DNA from: Tethya wilhelma
Taxonomy: Eukaryota; Porifera; Demospongiae; Tethyida; Tethyidae
Direction of reading: 5' to 3'
Assembly (NCBI GenBank): GCA_964030475.1
Contig: CAXIPT010000004.1
Coordinates: forward strand, 6,040,503 to 6,104,502
DNA: 64,000 nt
In this document: positions 1-12,100 of the stretch, piece after piece
Numbering within the stretch: the stretch's first letter is position 1
Layout: each line of letters opens with the position of its first letter
Notes under the pieces: model-generated
Databases searched by the model: none
What the model saw: only the letters and a program-made list of their open reading frames with translations
What the model was told of the DNA's origin: nothing
Program-made: the position numbers and the translations under genes

Positions 1-282
1 AACTCATTTCAATAGTGAAATTCACTGTTCTTATCATTCTGTCTGTCCTCACTGTTCACTGTATTCCTCTTCATCCTTCTAGTGTCAGTTGCTTAGTAAT
101 TTGTTTTGTAACTCTGTGCTCGTAGCTAATAACTAAATATTAAATAATATTCCAGCTGCATCTCAAGTAGATGTCAGTCTGTCAGCATGACTATTATATT
201 TCAACTTTTATACCATCACTATCACAATCACCAACCTGTATCACTTTCACCAACATGCAACATGCTCATGCTGTAAAGTTCA

Positions 283-316
<34 letters not shown>

Positions 317-610
317 TCTCAACCAGTGAACAAACTGAAAGCACTGAAAGCATGAAAGCACTGCTGGAAACGTGCGAATGAACACTTTGCCAAGTAAGTA
401 CAGTGAATTACAGCATATAGAACAGGAGATTCTCTGTTCTCAAAGTTTTATATCATGATTTCTATATACTGTAGCCAACTATAAGAGTAATGAGTCTGAC
501 CAACATTATAGCGCATCAGTGCTCGGCCCCCCACGAATTTATAGTGATTCATTCATTGTTAATTATTTTTGTGAATTATTACTTATTAATAAAGAATACT
601 ATTAATACAG
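1..610. other. Intergenic or 5' intronic DNA
   Basis: No convincing coding exon is seen here. The stretch is AT-rich and holds one AAT microsatellite near 285-315. The bases just before 611 (polypyrimidine-poor, ending ACAG directly ahead of an ATG) could be a splice acceptor, so an untranslated first exon of the downstream GTPase may lie in this stretch. I cannot identify it. Confidence 0.4.
285..315. repeat. AAT trinucleotide microsatellite
   Basis: About ten uninterrupted ATA/AAT units. It is a simple repeat with no apparent coding role. Confidence 0.9.
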
Positions 611-3005
611 ATGGCATCATTGTTCAAACCGTTGATTCTCCACGTGGAAGGGAAGCAACCTACTTCCTTGCCTCTCTTGGTGTACGGCAACCATCACTGG
701 AATCCCAAAACATTCACATTGGAGCCACTAGAAGATCCATCACAAAGTCCATCCACTGACACATTTCATTTGATTCCAGAAGCTTTGGAACTACTTCGTA
801 GTGTTACTAAACCAATAGCAGTCCTTTCAATATGTGGGCCCTATATATCGCACAGGGAAATCCTACTTCTTGTCACGTCTTCTCGGTACAAGTGAGATCT
901 TTAAGGTTGGGCACACATTTGATGCCTGCACCCGTGGAATTTGGATGTCTACCACTGCTCTGGAGTGTGAGGAGTTTGTTGTTGTCTTTCTGGATACGGA
1001 AGGAATGGATGCTATTGGAACATCTGAATCTGTTGTGACGAATCTCATGATTGTGAATGTATTGCTGAGTTCGTATCTCATTTACAACTCACAGACAGTA
1101 CCAGATTGGAACGATCTAGAGGATTTGAGGTAACAAAAAGTAAATGTAATGGGTGTTTAATTGTTCAGTATGTAGGCGACAATTAAAATTTAATGTGAGT
1201 TTGTTCCAATCTAGCTAGCTACAGTGGCTAGTTAGGTATATGTATAGGTTATGGTTGATGGCCTATAAACCCTCAATTTTTCTTTTAAAGTTCATCATTA
1301 GCCAACTATAGTATATGTGTACTATGTACTTCCATAACATGTATTATTGTACTGTGTGTGTATTTATAGCTGCTTCTCTCAACTGTCATGCTCAATTCTC
1401 ACTCAAGATGAATCCAAAATCGAGGACCTTTCGAAGTGTTTTCCCGACTTCTTGTGGCTAGTTCGTGACCAAACCCTGCAATTGTGTACAGAAGACGGTG
1501 TACCTCTCTCTCCAACAAACTACCTCAAAGGAAGCGTGCTTGTTGAAAGTGACAACAGTAGCCCAACCCCCAATGACCACGTTGTTAAAGCAATCCTAAC
1601 TCTATTTCCATCGATAGAATGTGTTATGCTTCCTCGTCCATCTGCTGACGAAGACGTGCTCACAAACATGATAGACCTTGAAGATAATCTCGACAATAAT
1701 TTTGTTTCAGAGTTTGAAGATGCAAAGGAGATCATTTTTCATAAAATTCAGCCTAAACAAGCTCTCGAACATTACACAGTCAATGGTTGTCTCTTAGCTG
1801 AGCTGGCAATACAGTATGTAGACACGATCAACAATGGGAAGTGCTTGAATCTGGAGAATTTATTCCTCACAGCTGCTGAAAAAGAACTAAGTGATATCTC
1901 GAGGAGACTTGTAGAAGAATACCAAAGGGACATGGAGAGTGCTTTATCTGGGAAGCTACCACTGGAAGTTTACTCAGATGATGAATCTAAAGAAACTCTA
2001 CTAAGTGTTCACAATAATGTTTATGCAGAAAAACGTGAAGTTCTAAACACTGAAATCACTCGCTTGCTCCCACAAATGATCACTGGTGAAAGCATCAAGC
2101 AATCAATGACAGATATGGCGGAAAAGATCATCTCAAAGTTTGACAGGATGATTGTCACGTTTGAAGAAACTAGTGAAGAGCCTGAAGAGTCGTCCACACG
2201 TCAAGTTAAGGAAGGGGCTCTACTTCACTTTGTTATTGAAAACTACCATGCTTCTCAACAATCATGCCTGGACTTGATCAGTGTGAAGTATCACCAGGTT
2301 GAAGAAATTTTCCATACTGCTTTTGTAAATAAAGAAAATGTAGACGTTGAATCAAAATGGTCATTGATGGAGAAGGAATATCTGGAGGAATCTGTTGGTC
2401 CAGCAAAGCACGAGGTACTTGCACAAAAATGAGAAGATTTGGAGAAAAGTTTTGAACAACTGAAACATATACCCGGCCCACCAAGAGAACTGAGAGTGGT
2501 TGGAATTGCTAGGAACAAGATCAAACTTGTTTGGGATGGAGTGGCGTACAATGGAGATGTGGTGGATCACTATAAAGTTGAGAGGCAGACCGATTCTGAA
2601 GATTGGACACTCTTACCAGGAGAATTCCGTGAAAATCATGCCATTATTAATGATCTAGAGGCTGAAACAAAATACTGGTTCCGTGTTCAAGCCATTTCAA
2701 AACCAACGGGAAATTTAGAAAGCATTTGCAGCAATCCTAGCACAGTTGTTACTGAACAGACTCGTGTGAGTGCTCTAAAACGCGGAACAGTGACAGTTGG
2801 TGGCTTTGTTGCTGGGAGCATTGCTAGCCCTATTGCTGCAACTATTGCTACACCTTATTTGGGACCTCTGGCTACAGTAGGAGGCTTGCTGGCAGCTCCT
2901 GTTGCTGGAAGTATGCTAGCATACAGGTGGTACAAAGAACAACAGCCTTGTAAGGGTGATCTGGAAGAAGATGAACAGAGTGACAGCTCCAAACAAAAAC
3001 CTTAA
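611..3005 (+). pseudogene. GBP-like large GTPase with FN3 domain, disrupted
   Basis: This is a dynamin-superfamily GTPase of the guanylate-binding-protein/atlastin type. Two exons are visible: 611-1129 (donor GTAAC) and 1370-3005 (acceptor TATTTATAG), and the phases match across the intron. Visible motifs are the P-loop (Y-R-T-G-K-S followed by YFLSRLLG), the switch I segment with TRGIWM, the DTEG box (FLDTEGMDAIG) and the GBP-type WLVRD guanine-recognition motif near 1453-1469. A helical region follows. About 2466-2760 encodes a fibronectin III domain (PGPPREL... YKVER... YWFRVQA). After it comes a Gly/Ala-rich hydrophobic segment (about 2790-2930) that could insert in a membrane, then an acidic tail. 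There are two lesions. Four extra bases in a TA run at about 842-848 shift the frame inside the P-loop, and an in-frame TGA lies at 2430-2432. Both flanking parts remain well conserved, so the lesions are recent or are sequence errors. In vertebrates GBPs restrict intracellular pathogens; that role here is only inferred. Confidence 0.75.
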
Positions 3006-3078
3006 CTCCAACTAGGCTTGTTACTTGTGGTATTATTATGTGTATTAAATTTAGCTGCGTCATGCCCATGCTTCATGT

Positions 3079-3191
3079 ACTGCGCATGCGTAGTAGATTG
3101 CTAGCGTTATTCATGATCAATGGTTTCCCCCCTGAATTTCGCCGCAAGATAACAGTTTGATCAGTCATTGCTTGGAACCCACGAAAAAATT
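3079..3191 (+). promoter_or_regulatory. Proximal promoter of macro-PARP copy A
   Basis: The stretch just ahead of the start codon holds TGCGCATGCG at 3081-3090, close to the NRF-1 palindrome, followed by a GCGTTATTCATGATCA block. The same two blocks, in the same order and at similar distance from the ATG, precede copy C (35096-35193), although the sequence around them has diverged. That conservation between paralogs suggests a core promoter. The site begins 111 bp before the ATG. No TATA box is evident. Confidence 0.6.
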
Positions 3192-6100
3192 ATGTCTGTG
3201 CCAGGACCTGATAAAGACAAAACTTCTGGCAAAGGTGTTGGTCGCCCTTCTTCAGGCTCGGGATCTCGCGGTAGAGGAATTGGACGAGGAAAACGGAGCA
3301 TAGCCACGGCGCCGCCGAATAAACATGCTGCCTCTGCCGCCTCTCCTCGTATGAACGTTGATAAGACCACTATCACATCTACTGTACCAGCAGTCAGTTC
3401 AACTGAAGTGAGTGAAACAACCCTGATTGAACAACATTCCATTCCTATTCAGCTAGGAGAAATGTCACAGTCTCATGACCAGGCACCCGGGGGCCTTGTG
3501 TTGAGCCCACCCGAACAGGGCTCTGTTTTTGCTGCTCCTAGTAAAACTGTGGGTCGTGGCAGGAGGAGTTTAGCTTTAGAAACTTCTCCACAAGCAACTC
3601 TATCTCCTGGTCAGAAAACAGATGATATTGACCCACTTATGGAGAACATGGAAATGGATGTACCCACGAAACAAGTCGAACCATCCCCGCAGACTCTTGT
3701 CTGTGAAACAGAGTCAAAACAGAAAGGTAGTTTTCATCCTCACCATGGTCTTGTTACTGTGTCAACAGAGTCAAAGCTTCGTTTACCTCCTCACTTGACT
3801 GTATCAAGCACACCTGGGCAATTCTCTGATGCTGTCCTATCAAGCTCATTCAGCCAAATGTCCGAAGGTATGATTATAACTTATACTCATTAAATTATGC
3901 ACACAATATTATATTATGCTCCCCCCTCTCGTTGCACATACATACACATACACTACCTCAGACATGCATGCAGATACAATGAGTAGTTCCTCAACAGAAG
4001 GTCCTCATCTCACTAGTACTGTAGTACTACACAAAGTTGTAGTATCAAGCTTGCCACCTGGTGTACAGGTGGACGAACTTAGAACATATTTTGAAGGTCA
4101 AGGTGAAGACATAGATGTGGTATCTACTGATCTCCTACCAGATGGAAAGGCTAGCATAAAACTTCTTGGACTTTCAAATGAAGGTTTGTAAGATATAATG
4201 TAGTTATAACTAGCCTCGTACCCAGGCTCTCTCCTTTGACCTTGCACTAACGGCAAGGAAAGAGAGAGCCTGGGATCTCACGTCACGCACGTGAACCTTA
4301 AATAAATGAGCGTGGGCGAAATCTACCACAATCCATGTGCTGATCTAGATTTTTTTTCCCTCGAGTTTAGCGGCAAAGAAACAAAGCTGGTACTTTTTTT
4401 AGTGCTCTGCTGTAGCAGTCTAATTTTGTTTTCTAGCTTCTATTTAGTATCTAAATGCCGCTTCGTAGCTAGCAGCGTGCTAGTAGTGCACTATTTAGAG
4501 TGAGATACGGTTCAATCGACTAGTCATGCAAAACAAAGATGCAGGTACGTTCTATCACATAACTTACTCGAAAAAAGTGTCTTTGTGGCTCTCTTAGTCC
4601 AAAGACTTAGCGTTTTGTTTCAGCATTACTAAAATTCTCAGTAGAACTGAACTGAACTAAAAATATGGCGACCTTGGACGGAAAATGCGTGGGCAGTCTG
4701 ATAGCCTAGGCGTGATGTGCCCACGCTCAATTATCTGTGTTCTACTAGCGTTCTACCTGTAGAGTCACGTGCGTGACGTGGGATCCCAGGCTCTCTCTTT
4801 CCTTGCCGTTAGTGCAAGGTCAAAGGAGAGAGCCTGGGTACGAGGCTAGTTATAACTGTATTGTTGATGTTGTGAAATTTGCAAGTTTTGATTAAAGTAT
4901 GGTAAACATGCAGCTACTATATATGGTGATCAGGGGTATCCTTCCTGGATAATATTGTAGTAGGGTGCACATAATATTATATACTCTTAGTGTACATGAT
5001 TTTGCACTTTGCACAGAATCAGCCTTGTTACAAAAGAAAAAGCATCGAATAAGGAAACAACCCATTCAAGTCTCAATCTCTACTACAACGTATGACAGTG
5101 ATGATTCTCTTGATGAGGTGGAACCCCCTCAAATGGATACCATCATAATCACTAATGTACCATCAGATTGTGATGAAGATTTCATTTCCATGTATTTTCA
5201 AAATCAAAAAAGGTCTAATGGAACCCCTGACTCAATTGAAAGTTGTGTTTTTATTTCTCAAGGTACTGCACAAATCAAGTTCAAGTCTCTAGAATGTAAG
5301 TCATCCTGAATCTGATTCAGTAACTGTTAACATGCATAATTGGGTATTATGCATCAGAATTACCCAAGCATAATGCCCAGTCATCATGTTTATACCCAGA
5401 ATTTGTGCATTACAGCCACAAATTTTCCCTCCCATTCATGAATATCATAAGTATTTACCAGAAATTGTAATGGTGGGATAGTACCTACAGTAACTGTGTG
5501 CTGAAGTCATGAATTTAGTATATATAATAGGAGGTTGAATAGACAAAATTCTGGGAATGTTATCACATAATTGTACTGGTGAATCTGCATGATTACTCTA
5601 GACTTCTTGCTCTGCTTAATTATTGTATATAGTTGCTGCCCAAGTTATGCAACAGGACAGACACAAAATTAAAGGGAAAGAGGTGCTTTTACAGTATAAA
5701 GCAGCTGCTGAAACTCGCACATCTAATGAACTTGAAAGCACTGTCAAACTGAACAAGTTGTTGTTACACAGTCTCCCAGAGGTCGATTCCGATCACCTAA
5801 GTTTGTTTGTGTCAAGTCAGTTATGGATAGATGAAGACAAATTTAGTGTTCAAAGACATGGTGATGCTGCTATGGTTACATTCAATGATGAATACACTTG
5901 TGAAGGTGAGAGTTGTTCAGCTTATTCAGTAAATGAATGAAGCATTAATTTTCATTGTAACAACATTCATGACATTGCATGCATCCCCCCCCCCCCTTAG
6001 AATTGAAAGAGATGATTGAAAAGCTAACAAAAAAACCTCTGAAGAAAGTAACAATTAAAGCTCAGCTATGCAAAACTAACAATTCCATTCAAATATCTAA

Positions 6101-9100
6101 CATCACCAACCCAAAGTACTATGACAAAGAATTCATTGAATTCTACTTTGAAAGTCCAAAAAGTGGAGGTGGAACTGTTTCCGATGTTAAATTGCTTGGA
6201 AATGGACAGGCAGTTGTAACATTTCAAGATTCGCAAGGTAAGGTTCTATAGGATTTTTTTCAAATATAGTTGACATGCATAATTAAGCCTCGGCGCGTGC
6301 ATAGCACGTGCAGAGGATTATGGTAGTTGTTTTGTCCGTCTGTCCCATCGAAATCTCAAGAAAGACAGCTCTAGTGAAAAAATGGATGATACTTACGTTC
6401 ATAAAACAGAATGATCTTGTAAAATCACATTTTCTGCTGTCCAAAACGCTATGGTTCCTGAGATTTGAGATTTTTGTGCTTCTTTGAGCGCTTAGCTTCG
6501 AGACCACGCCTACTAATCTAGTGTGCGTTATCAAGAATTGCTGTTGCTGTTGCATGTGTTGCGTTGGTCAGTGTTTCTTGTCAAGACAGACGGGGGTTAG
6601 CTGCTTGGCTAGACAGACAGGAGTTGGTCTACTTTCTATGTAAGCATATAGGGCATGCAAAGATTTTTACACTGTGGCCAGCCTAAGCTAGCTATAAAAT
6701 AAATCAATGCACTGAGTCACTGAGTTGGGCCCACTGTAGGTCCAGCACTGAGCTAGACTTTGCTATCTGACAGCAGCTGAGTACTCCAATGTATGTATAA
6801 TTGTAGCAAAGCTAATCTGTTTCATAGTCTGTGGCATGGGCTGCTTCAACTTCACCACACTCAAACCAGTATGGGCCTAGACTGATTGGATACTGAGTAG
6901 TTGCTGAAGCCTTCTCAGTGATATATACTAAGTTATTGATACACTCTTTTACACCATGTATGCATATAAATTTGCTAGCTAGTTGAGTGCGCCGAGGCTT
7001 ATGCACCATCAGTGCCTTCATTAAAATTAATAATATTATGGTTTTTGATTGTGTCTTTTTCTATAGTGATTAAACGTGTTCTCAGTCAGCAACACACCAA
7101 ATTTGGTGACCAATGTATTGTCAAAGAACTAAATGAACTTCATTCATTGGTAGGTTCAAATCATACCGTCTCCACCAAGTCAAAACCAATTCCACACCAC
7201 AAAAAGACAACCCATGACCCCACAGATGACGACAGTGTGCCCTTTCAAACTCTGCCTTCAATTGTAGTAGAGGTAGACCCTTTGGTTGCTAAATGTATTA
7301 GTAAACAGCCATCAATTGTAGCCACGTGTCTAAAGGAACTAAATGTAACACTAGAAGTCTTCACTAGTTCACATCCTGCCAAAATCAAGATAACGGCGAG
7401 CAATCTTAGCAAACCTGGATGGCAAGATGAGGCTGCAAAAAAAGCTGAAGCCTGCTTAAAAACTAACTTTACTGTGAAGCAAAGCATAAGAGTACACAAA
7501 GATGGCATTCAAGAGCTGATGGGATTTATCAGTAATGTCAGTGGAGAAATGATACTTGAGCATGAATTTGCCCAGAAAGGTACACTGCTTAATGTTGCTG
7601 GAAACAAAAGTGCAGTAGGTTTTGTTGAAGAAAAAGCTCATGAAATCTTCAGCAAACACCAACGAACAACGGAAGATATCGAGTTACCACCTGAAGATTT
7701 CATTTTCTTTGAAAAAGTCAAACAGCAGCAAATGAAGAAAACTTTTCCACATGTTACTTTTCAGCTAAACTCAAAACAACATTCATTAAGGCTTCATGGT
7801 AGTGTACAAGACACAACCCTTGCCAAGACTCAACTACCAGAAATTCTTGTACATGAAGCAGTAGATGTTCCCTTGGATAGTCTTGTGGTTACCTTTTTCA
7901 GTAACCAATATGGGAACAGAAAACTCGAGGAGATGATTTCTTCTAGCTTCTGCTCTGTTGCTCCTTTCTTCAGATCAAACACAGCCATGCCATTTCTCCA
8001 ACTTCTTTGTGACCCTAATGATAGTAGTCGTATCTCTGAGTCAGGTATTGTGGAAAAAATTTGTCGCTCAACAGATGTTAAGCATTTAGAATTACCTGAA
8101 TCATACATATCTGTTCAAGAAACCATTTCAAAAGAGTATGACACCCTTTGTGCCAGCCTTCATGAGCAGTATAACAATCTGTTTATAATAAGCCATTCTC
8201 AAGCGTGCATTTCTGTTGCTGGCATTGGTGAAAGTGTGCATCAATGTACACAGCTTCTTCATCAATTTGTAAAAGAGAAGAGTTCAACTGAGTTGTCCAT
8301 TGAGTTAGATAAAGGTCAGTGGCGCCTGCTAAGCATATATATCCGAGACAAACTGAATGCTGTTTTAACTAAGGGCCAGTCTGTAGGGATTGAAGTCAAA
8401 CAACCTACCAGTGTTGACGATGAAGAGCCAAGCATTGTACTAAAGGGTGACAGGATTCAGGTTAAGGCTATGGGCCATGAGATCACTGAATTGCGTGAAA
8501 GCATTTCCAAAGATACCATTCCAATTGCAAGACCTGGGACTTGTAATTTTCTCCGATCAAAAAATACAAGATTAGCCTTTGATGGATTAGAGGGTAGGCA
8601 CCGTGTAGCTATTGAAGTTACAGAATCAATTGAAGAAGTTCATACTGAAGCTATGGATCCTGAAACTGAAATATCTCCACATTTTAAAAAGATGTGTGCT
8701 GCAAATCTCAAAACCAAGCAAATTTTCGTTTACGCAGGAGACATTACTGAATTTAGAAAGGCAGATGTTATTGTTAATGCTGCAAATGTAGACCTCAAGC
8801 ATATGGGAGGTGTAGCTGGAGCCATTTCCAACAAAGGTGGTGTGATAATTCAACAAGATTCAGATCAACATGTGAGACGCAATGGTCGACTTGGTGTTGG
8901 AGATGCATGGCTGACAAAACAAGTAGGGAACCTTCCTTGCAAAGCTCTAGTCCACACTGTAGGACCAAAGTGGTCTGGTGGAGGGATGAAAGAAGAAGCC
9001 CTTCTAGGAAAGGCATGTCGTGTCACATTAAATGCAGCCAAGTCCTACAATTCTATTGTATTTCCTGCCATTAGCTCTGGGATCTATGGCTTTCCCATTG

Positions 9101-12100
9101 ATAAGTGTGCTGATACCATGGTCACCTCCATGGTTGACTTTTGCAACAAGAACCCAATGTGTGAACTCCGAGATATCGTCATTATTCTTCCACATTCAAA
9201 AAGCTCACAAGTAATTCATTTTGTGAAGGCACTTCAAAAGATCTTGCCTGCTGACTCTGTACATGCTGATGCAGACACACTGCAACCTCCACTTCCCTAT
9301 TCCAGCATGCAGTCCTATCACCCACCACCTGCTGGCAGTGCAATGAGTAGCTATAGGAAACCTGAATCAAAAAGATCAGCACCTACTACAGTGACCGTAC
9401 CTTCTTCAATACTTAACCTAATCAAGCTACAGAAAGGAAGCCTTCTTGATGTGAAGGTATCTTACATGATTGTATAGTACATTACGTGGTAATCATAGTA
9501 ATAAAAATGACTTCATTCTCTTTTGCAACATTTATAGGCTGATGTGTATGTCAACACAACAAATAACAATCTGGACCTTTCACAAGGAGGAGTTTCTAAA
9601 GCACTGCTCATAGCTGGTGGTCAAACACTACAAGCTGAGTGCATCAAACAGAGACCAATTCAAACTGGTGATATTGCAGTAACTGGACCAGGGAATCTCC
9701 CTTGTAACTATGTACTGCACACAGTTATCCCAAGTTACAATGGAGGACAGGGAGAAAAGGTATATTATTATAATAATATTGGTAAGCTTATTTTAGTGCA
9801 TAGTTGCTGCATTTTTGTCCATGAAGGTTTTGAGAGACTCAGTACAAAAGTGTTTGAAGAAATGTTCATCTCTTGGAATGAAATCCATTGCATTTCCAGC
9901 CATTGGCACAGGCAACCTTGGGTACCCAAATGATGCTGTGGCAAGGACAATGCTAAAAGCCATCACTGATTACATGTCTTCTCAAAAACGTACTTCAATC
10001 AAACAAATTCATCTTGTTATCTTCATGGCCAATACTTACCAAGCTTTTCAACAAGAGCTACAGCGATATAGGTCTGGCTCACAGTTCACGTCAGAAGCAA
10101 GTGCTTACACACTTTCTCCAGTTCTAGATTTTTCCATGCCTAGACCAAAGCCACGAAGACAATATCGATCAGCTCCATTACGAGATGATAATCCAGTTGC
10201 TGGGGTGCAAGCAGTGAGAGGGAAAGAACCAGTATTTACAATAGGTATACTCCAAGTACAAGTTCTCAATGGAGACATCACGGATGAAAATACTGATGTT
10301 ATTGTAAATCCAACCAATTCAACTCTCAGACTTGAAGGACAAGGTGTGGCAGGAGCACTTCTCCGCAAGGGAGGAGATGAACTGCAAAGTCTTTGCGATG
10401 CAGTTAGTGCTAATGGGAAACCACTGGAAGGAGAGAGAGTTGTCGTAACAAAAAGTACTGGAAAACTGAAGTGTAAAATGATCTTTCACATCAATTTTGA
10501 AGGCAGAGAAACCAAGAGTTTTGTAAAAGTAGTTACAAATTGTTTAAAGAAAGCTGAGAAGAAGAATTACACTTCAATTTCATTCCCAGCAATTGGCACT
10601 GGTACACATGGGTACCCACCACAAGAAGCAGCCGCTGGCATGATGAAAGCCTTTGAGCAATTCTCCGCTTCAAATCCTCAACATATCAGGAATATCCGAT
10701 TAGTTCTATACCAACCAAGTGCCTATCAACAGTTTCTTGCCAAGTTTCACAATCCAGCACAACCGGGTGTGTTGCAAAGAATCGTAAATTATGCAACATC
10801 AGCTCCAACTTGGGAATCAGTAGAATCCGAGGAAACTAACACATTTCCAACAATGTACACTAATGAAGAAGAACCTGAGACAAAAGAACTTACTATCATC
10901 ATATATGGTGAGAATCGTGAAAGTATCGAGGCAGTTGAGAAAGTAATTGATTCACTGATTGATGAGAATTTAACTACTGAAACGATAGATGATCCATACA
11001 CTGATCTACTCTCACCAGAAGAAGCCTACACTCTTACAAAGAAAGGAAAAGAACTGAATGTACGTGTGGAGATTGATCGTGCTCCGTTAAACCAAATAAC
11101 TCTGAAGGGTGATAAAACAGATGTTTACCAAATGAAGAGTTTCGTGATCAAATCATTTGCACAGTTTGAGCAAAGTACTAGTCGTAAAAGAGAAGCTGAA
11201 CAGCTCTATACAATGATTAAATGGAAACGAATGGACTCAAATGACAGTGAATACTTTGATATGGAAACAAACTATGAGATAGAAATGGCCTCTAAAATGC
11301 AACAGTCTTCCTATACTCATCAGGACCAACTCCAACACTTCACAATTGATTTCTCCAAGTCTCAAGTGACAGACCACAACACTGGAGCACTTCAAAAGAT
11401 CGAAAGATGTGATCGTATAAAGCAATTACAAGAAGGTGAGGATTGAATGTCTGCAGTATGATTCCCACATTTGCATGTTGTGCGTATGTCCAACAACTAT
11501 ATTGTGCTCAGTCTTGATGGCCCGTAAGCTAGAATATAAAGCTGCATGCATATTATGGTTGCATGCATACATCTATACAAATACGTAGTCATGCAATCAT
11601 ACATAAAAATTATGGTAGGAATATTGGCCGAATGTCGCATGCATATATAGACACAATATAATGCAAAATGTTTATCACCATAAAGACCTAGCAAAACAAA
11701 ACAAATTTAGCTGTTAAAGTCTTCGAACTTTCTCAGAAGCTCTCTTAGACAGACTATCAACAGCAAGTAAGGCCTAAAGCTCATGCACAGAAACATTTCT
11801 AAGCACTCAAGAACCTTGAGAGCACTAGTCGGAAGCTATACCCAAGCAATTTTGTAATCTTGTTTTGTAATTTTATGCTCAAGTCTTAGCATCGATCCCA
11901 GGCCCCTCCCTTAGCCTTTTTTGCAAAAAAATAGCACAACAATAAAGGGTCTGGTCACAAATCTCATGTGAGTGATGCAAAGCATAGACAAGTGGTAGAT
12001 AGCTAGGTAAAAATTGTGCCACTTGAGAAATTTAAGCATGCATGCATGCATGATGACGTTGCTATAGCACTCATATGTAATAGACTTTTGCTCAAGATTT

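Noticed and set aside
490..759. 89-codon frame overlapping the first GBP exon
   Set aside because: A different frame from the conserved GTPase reading, and its composition is random-like.
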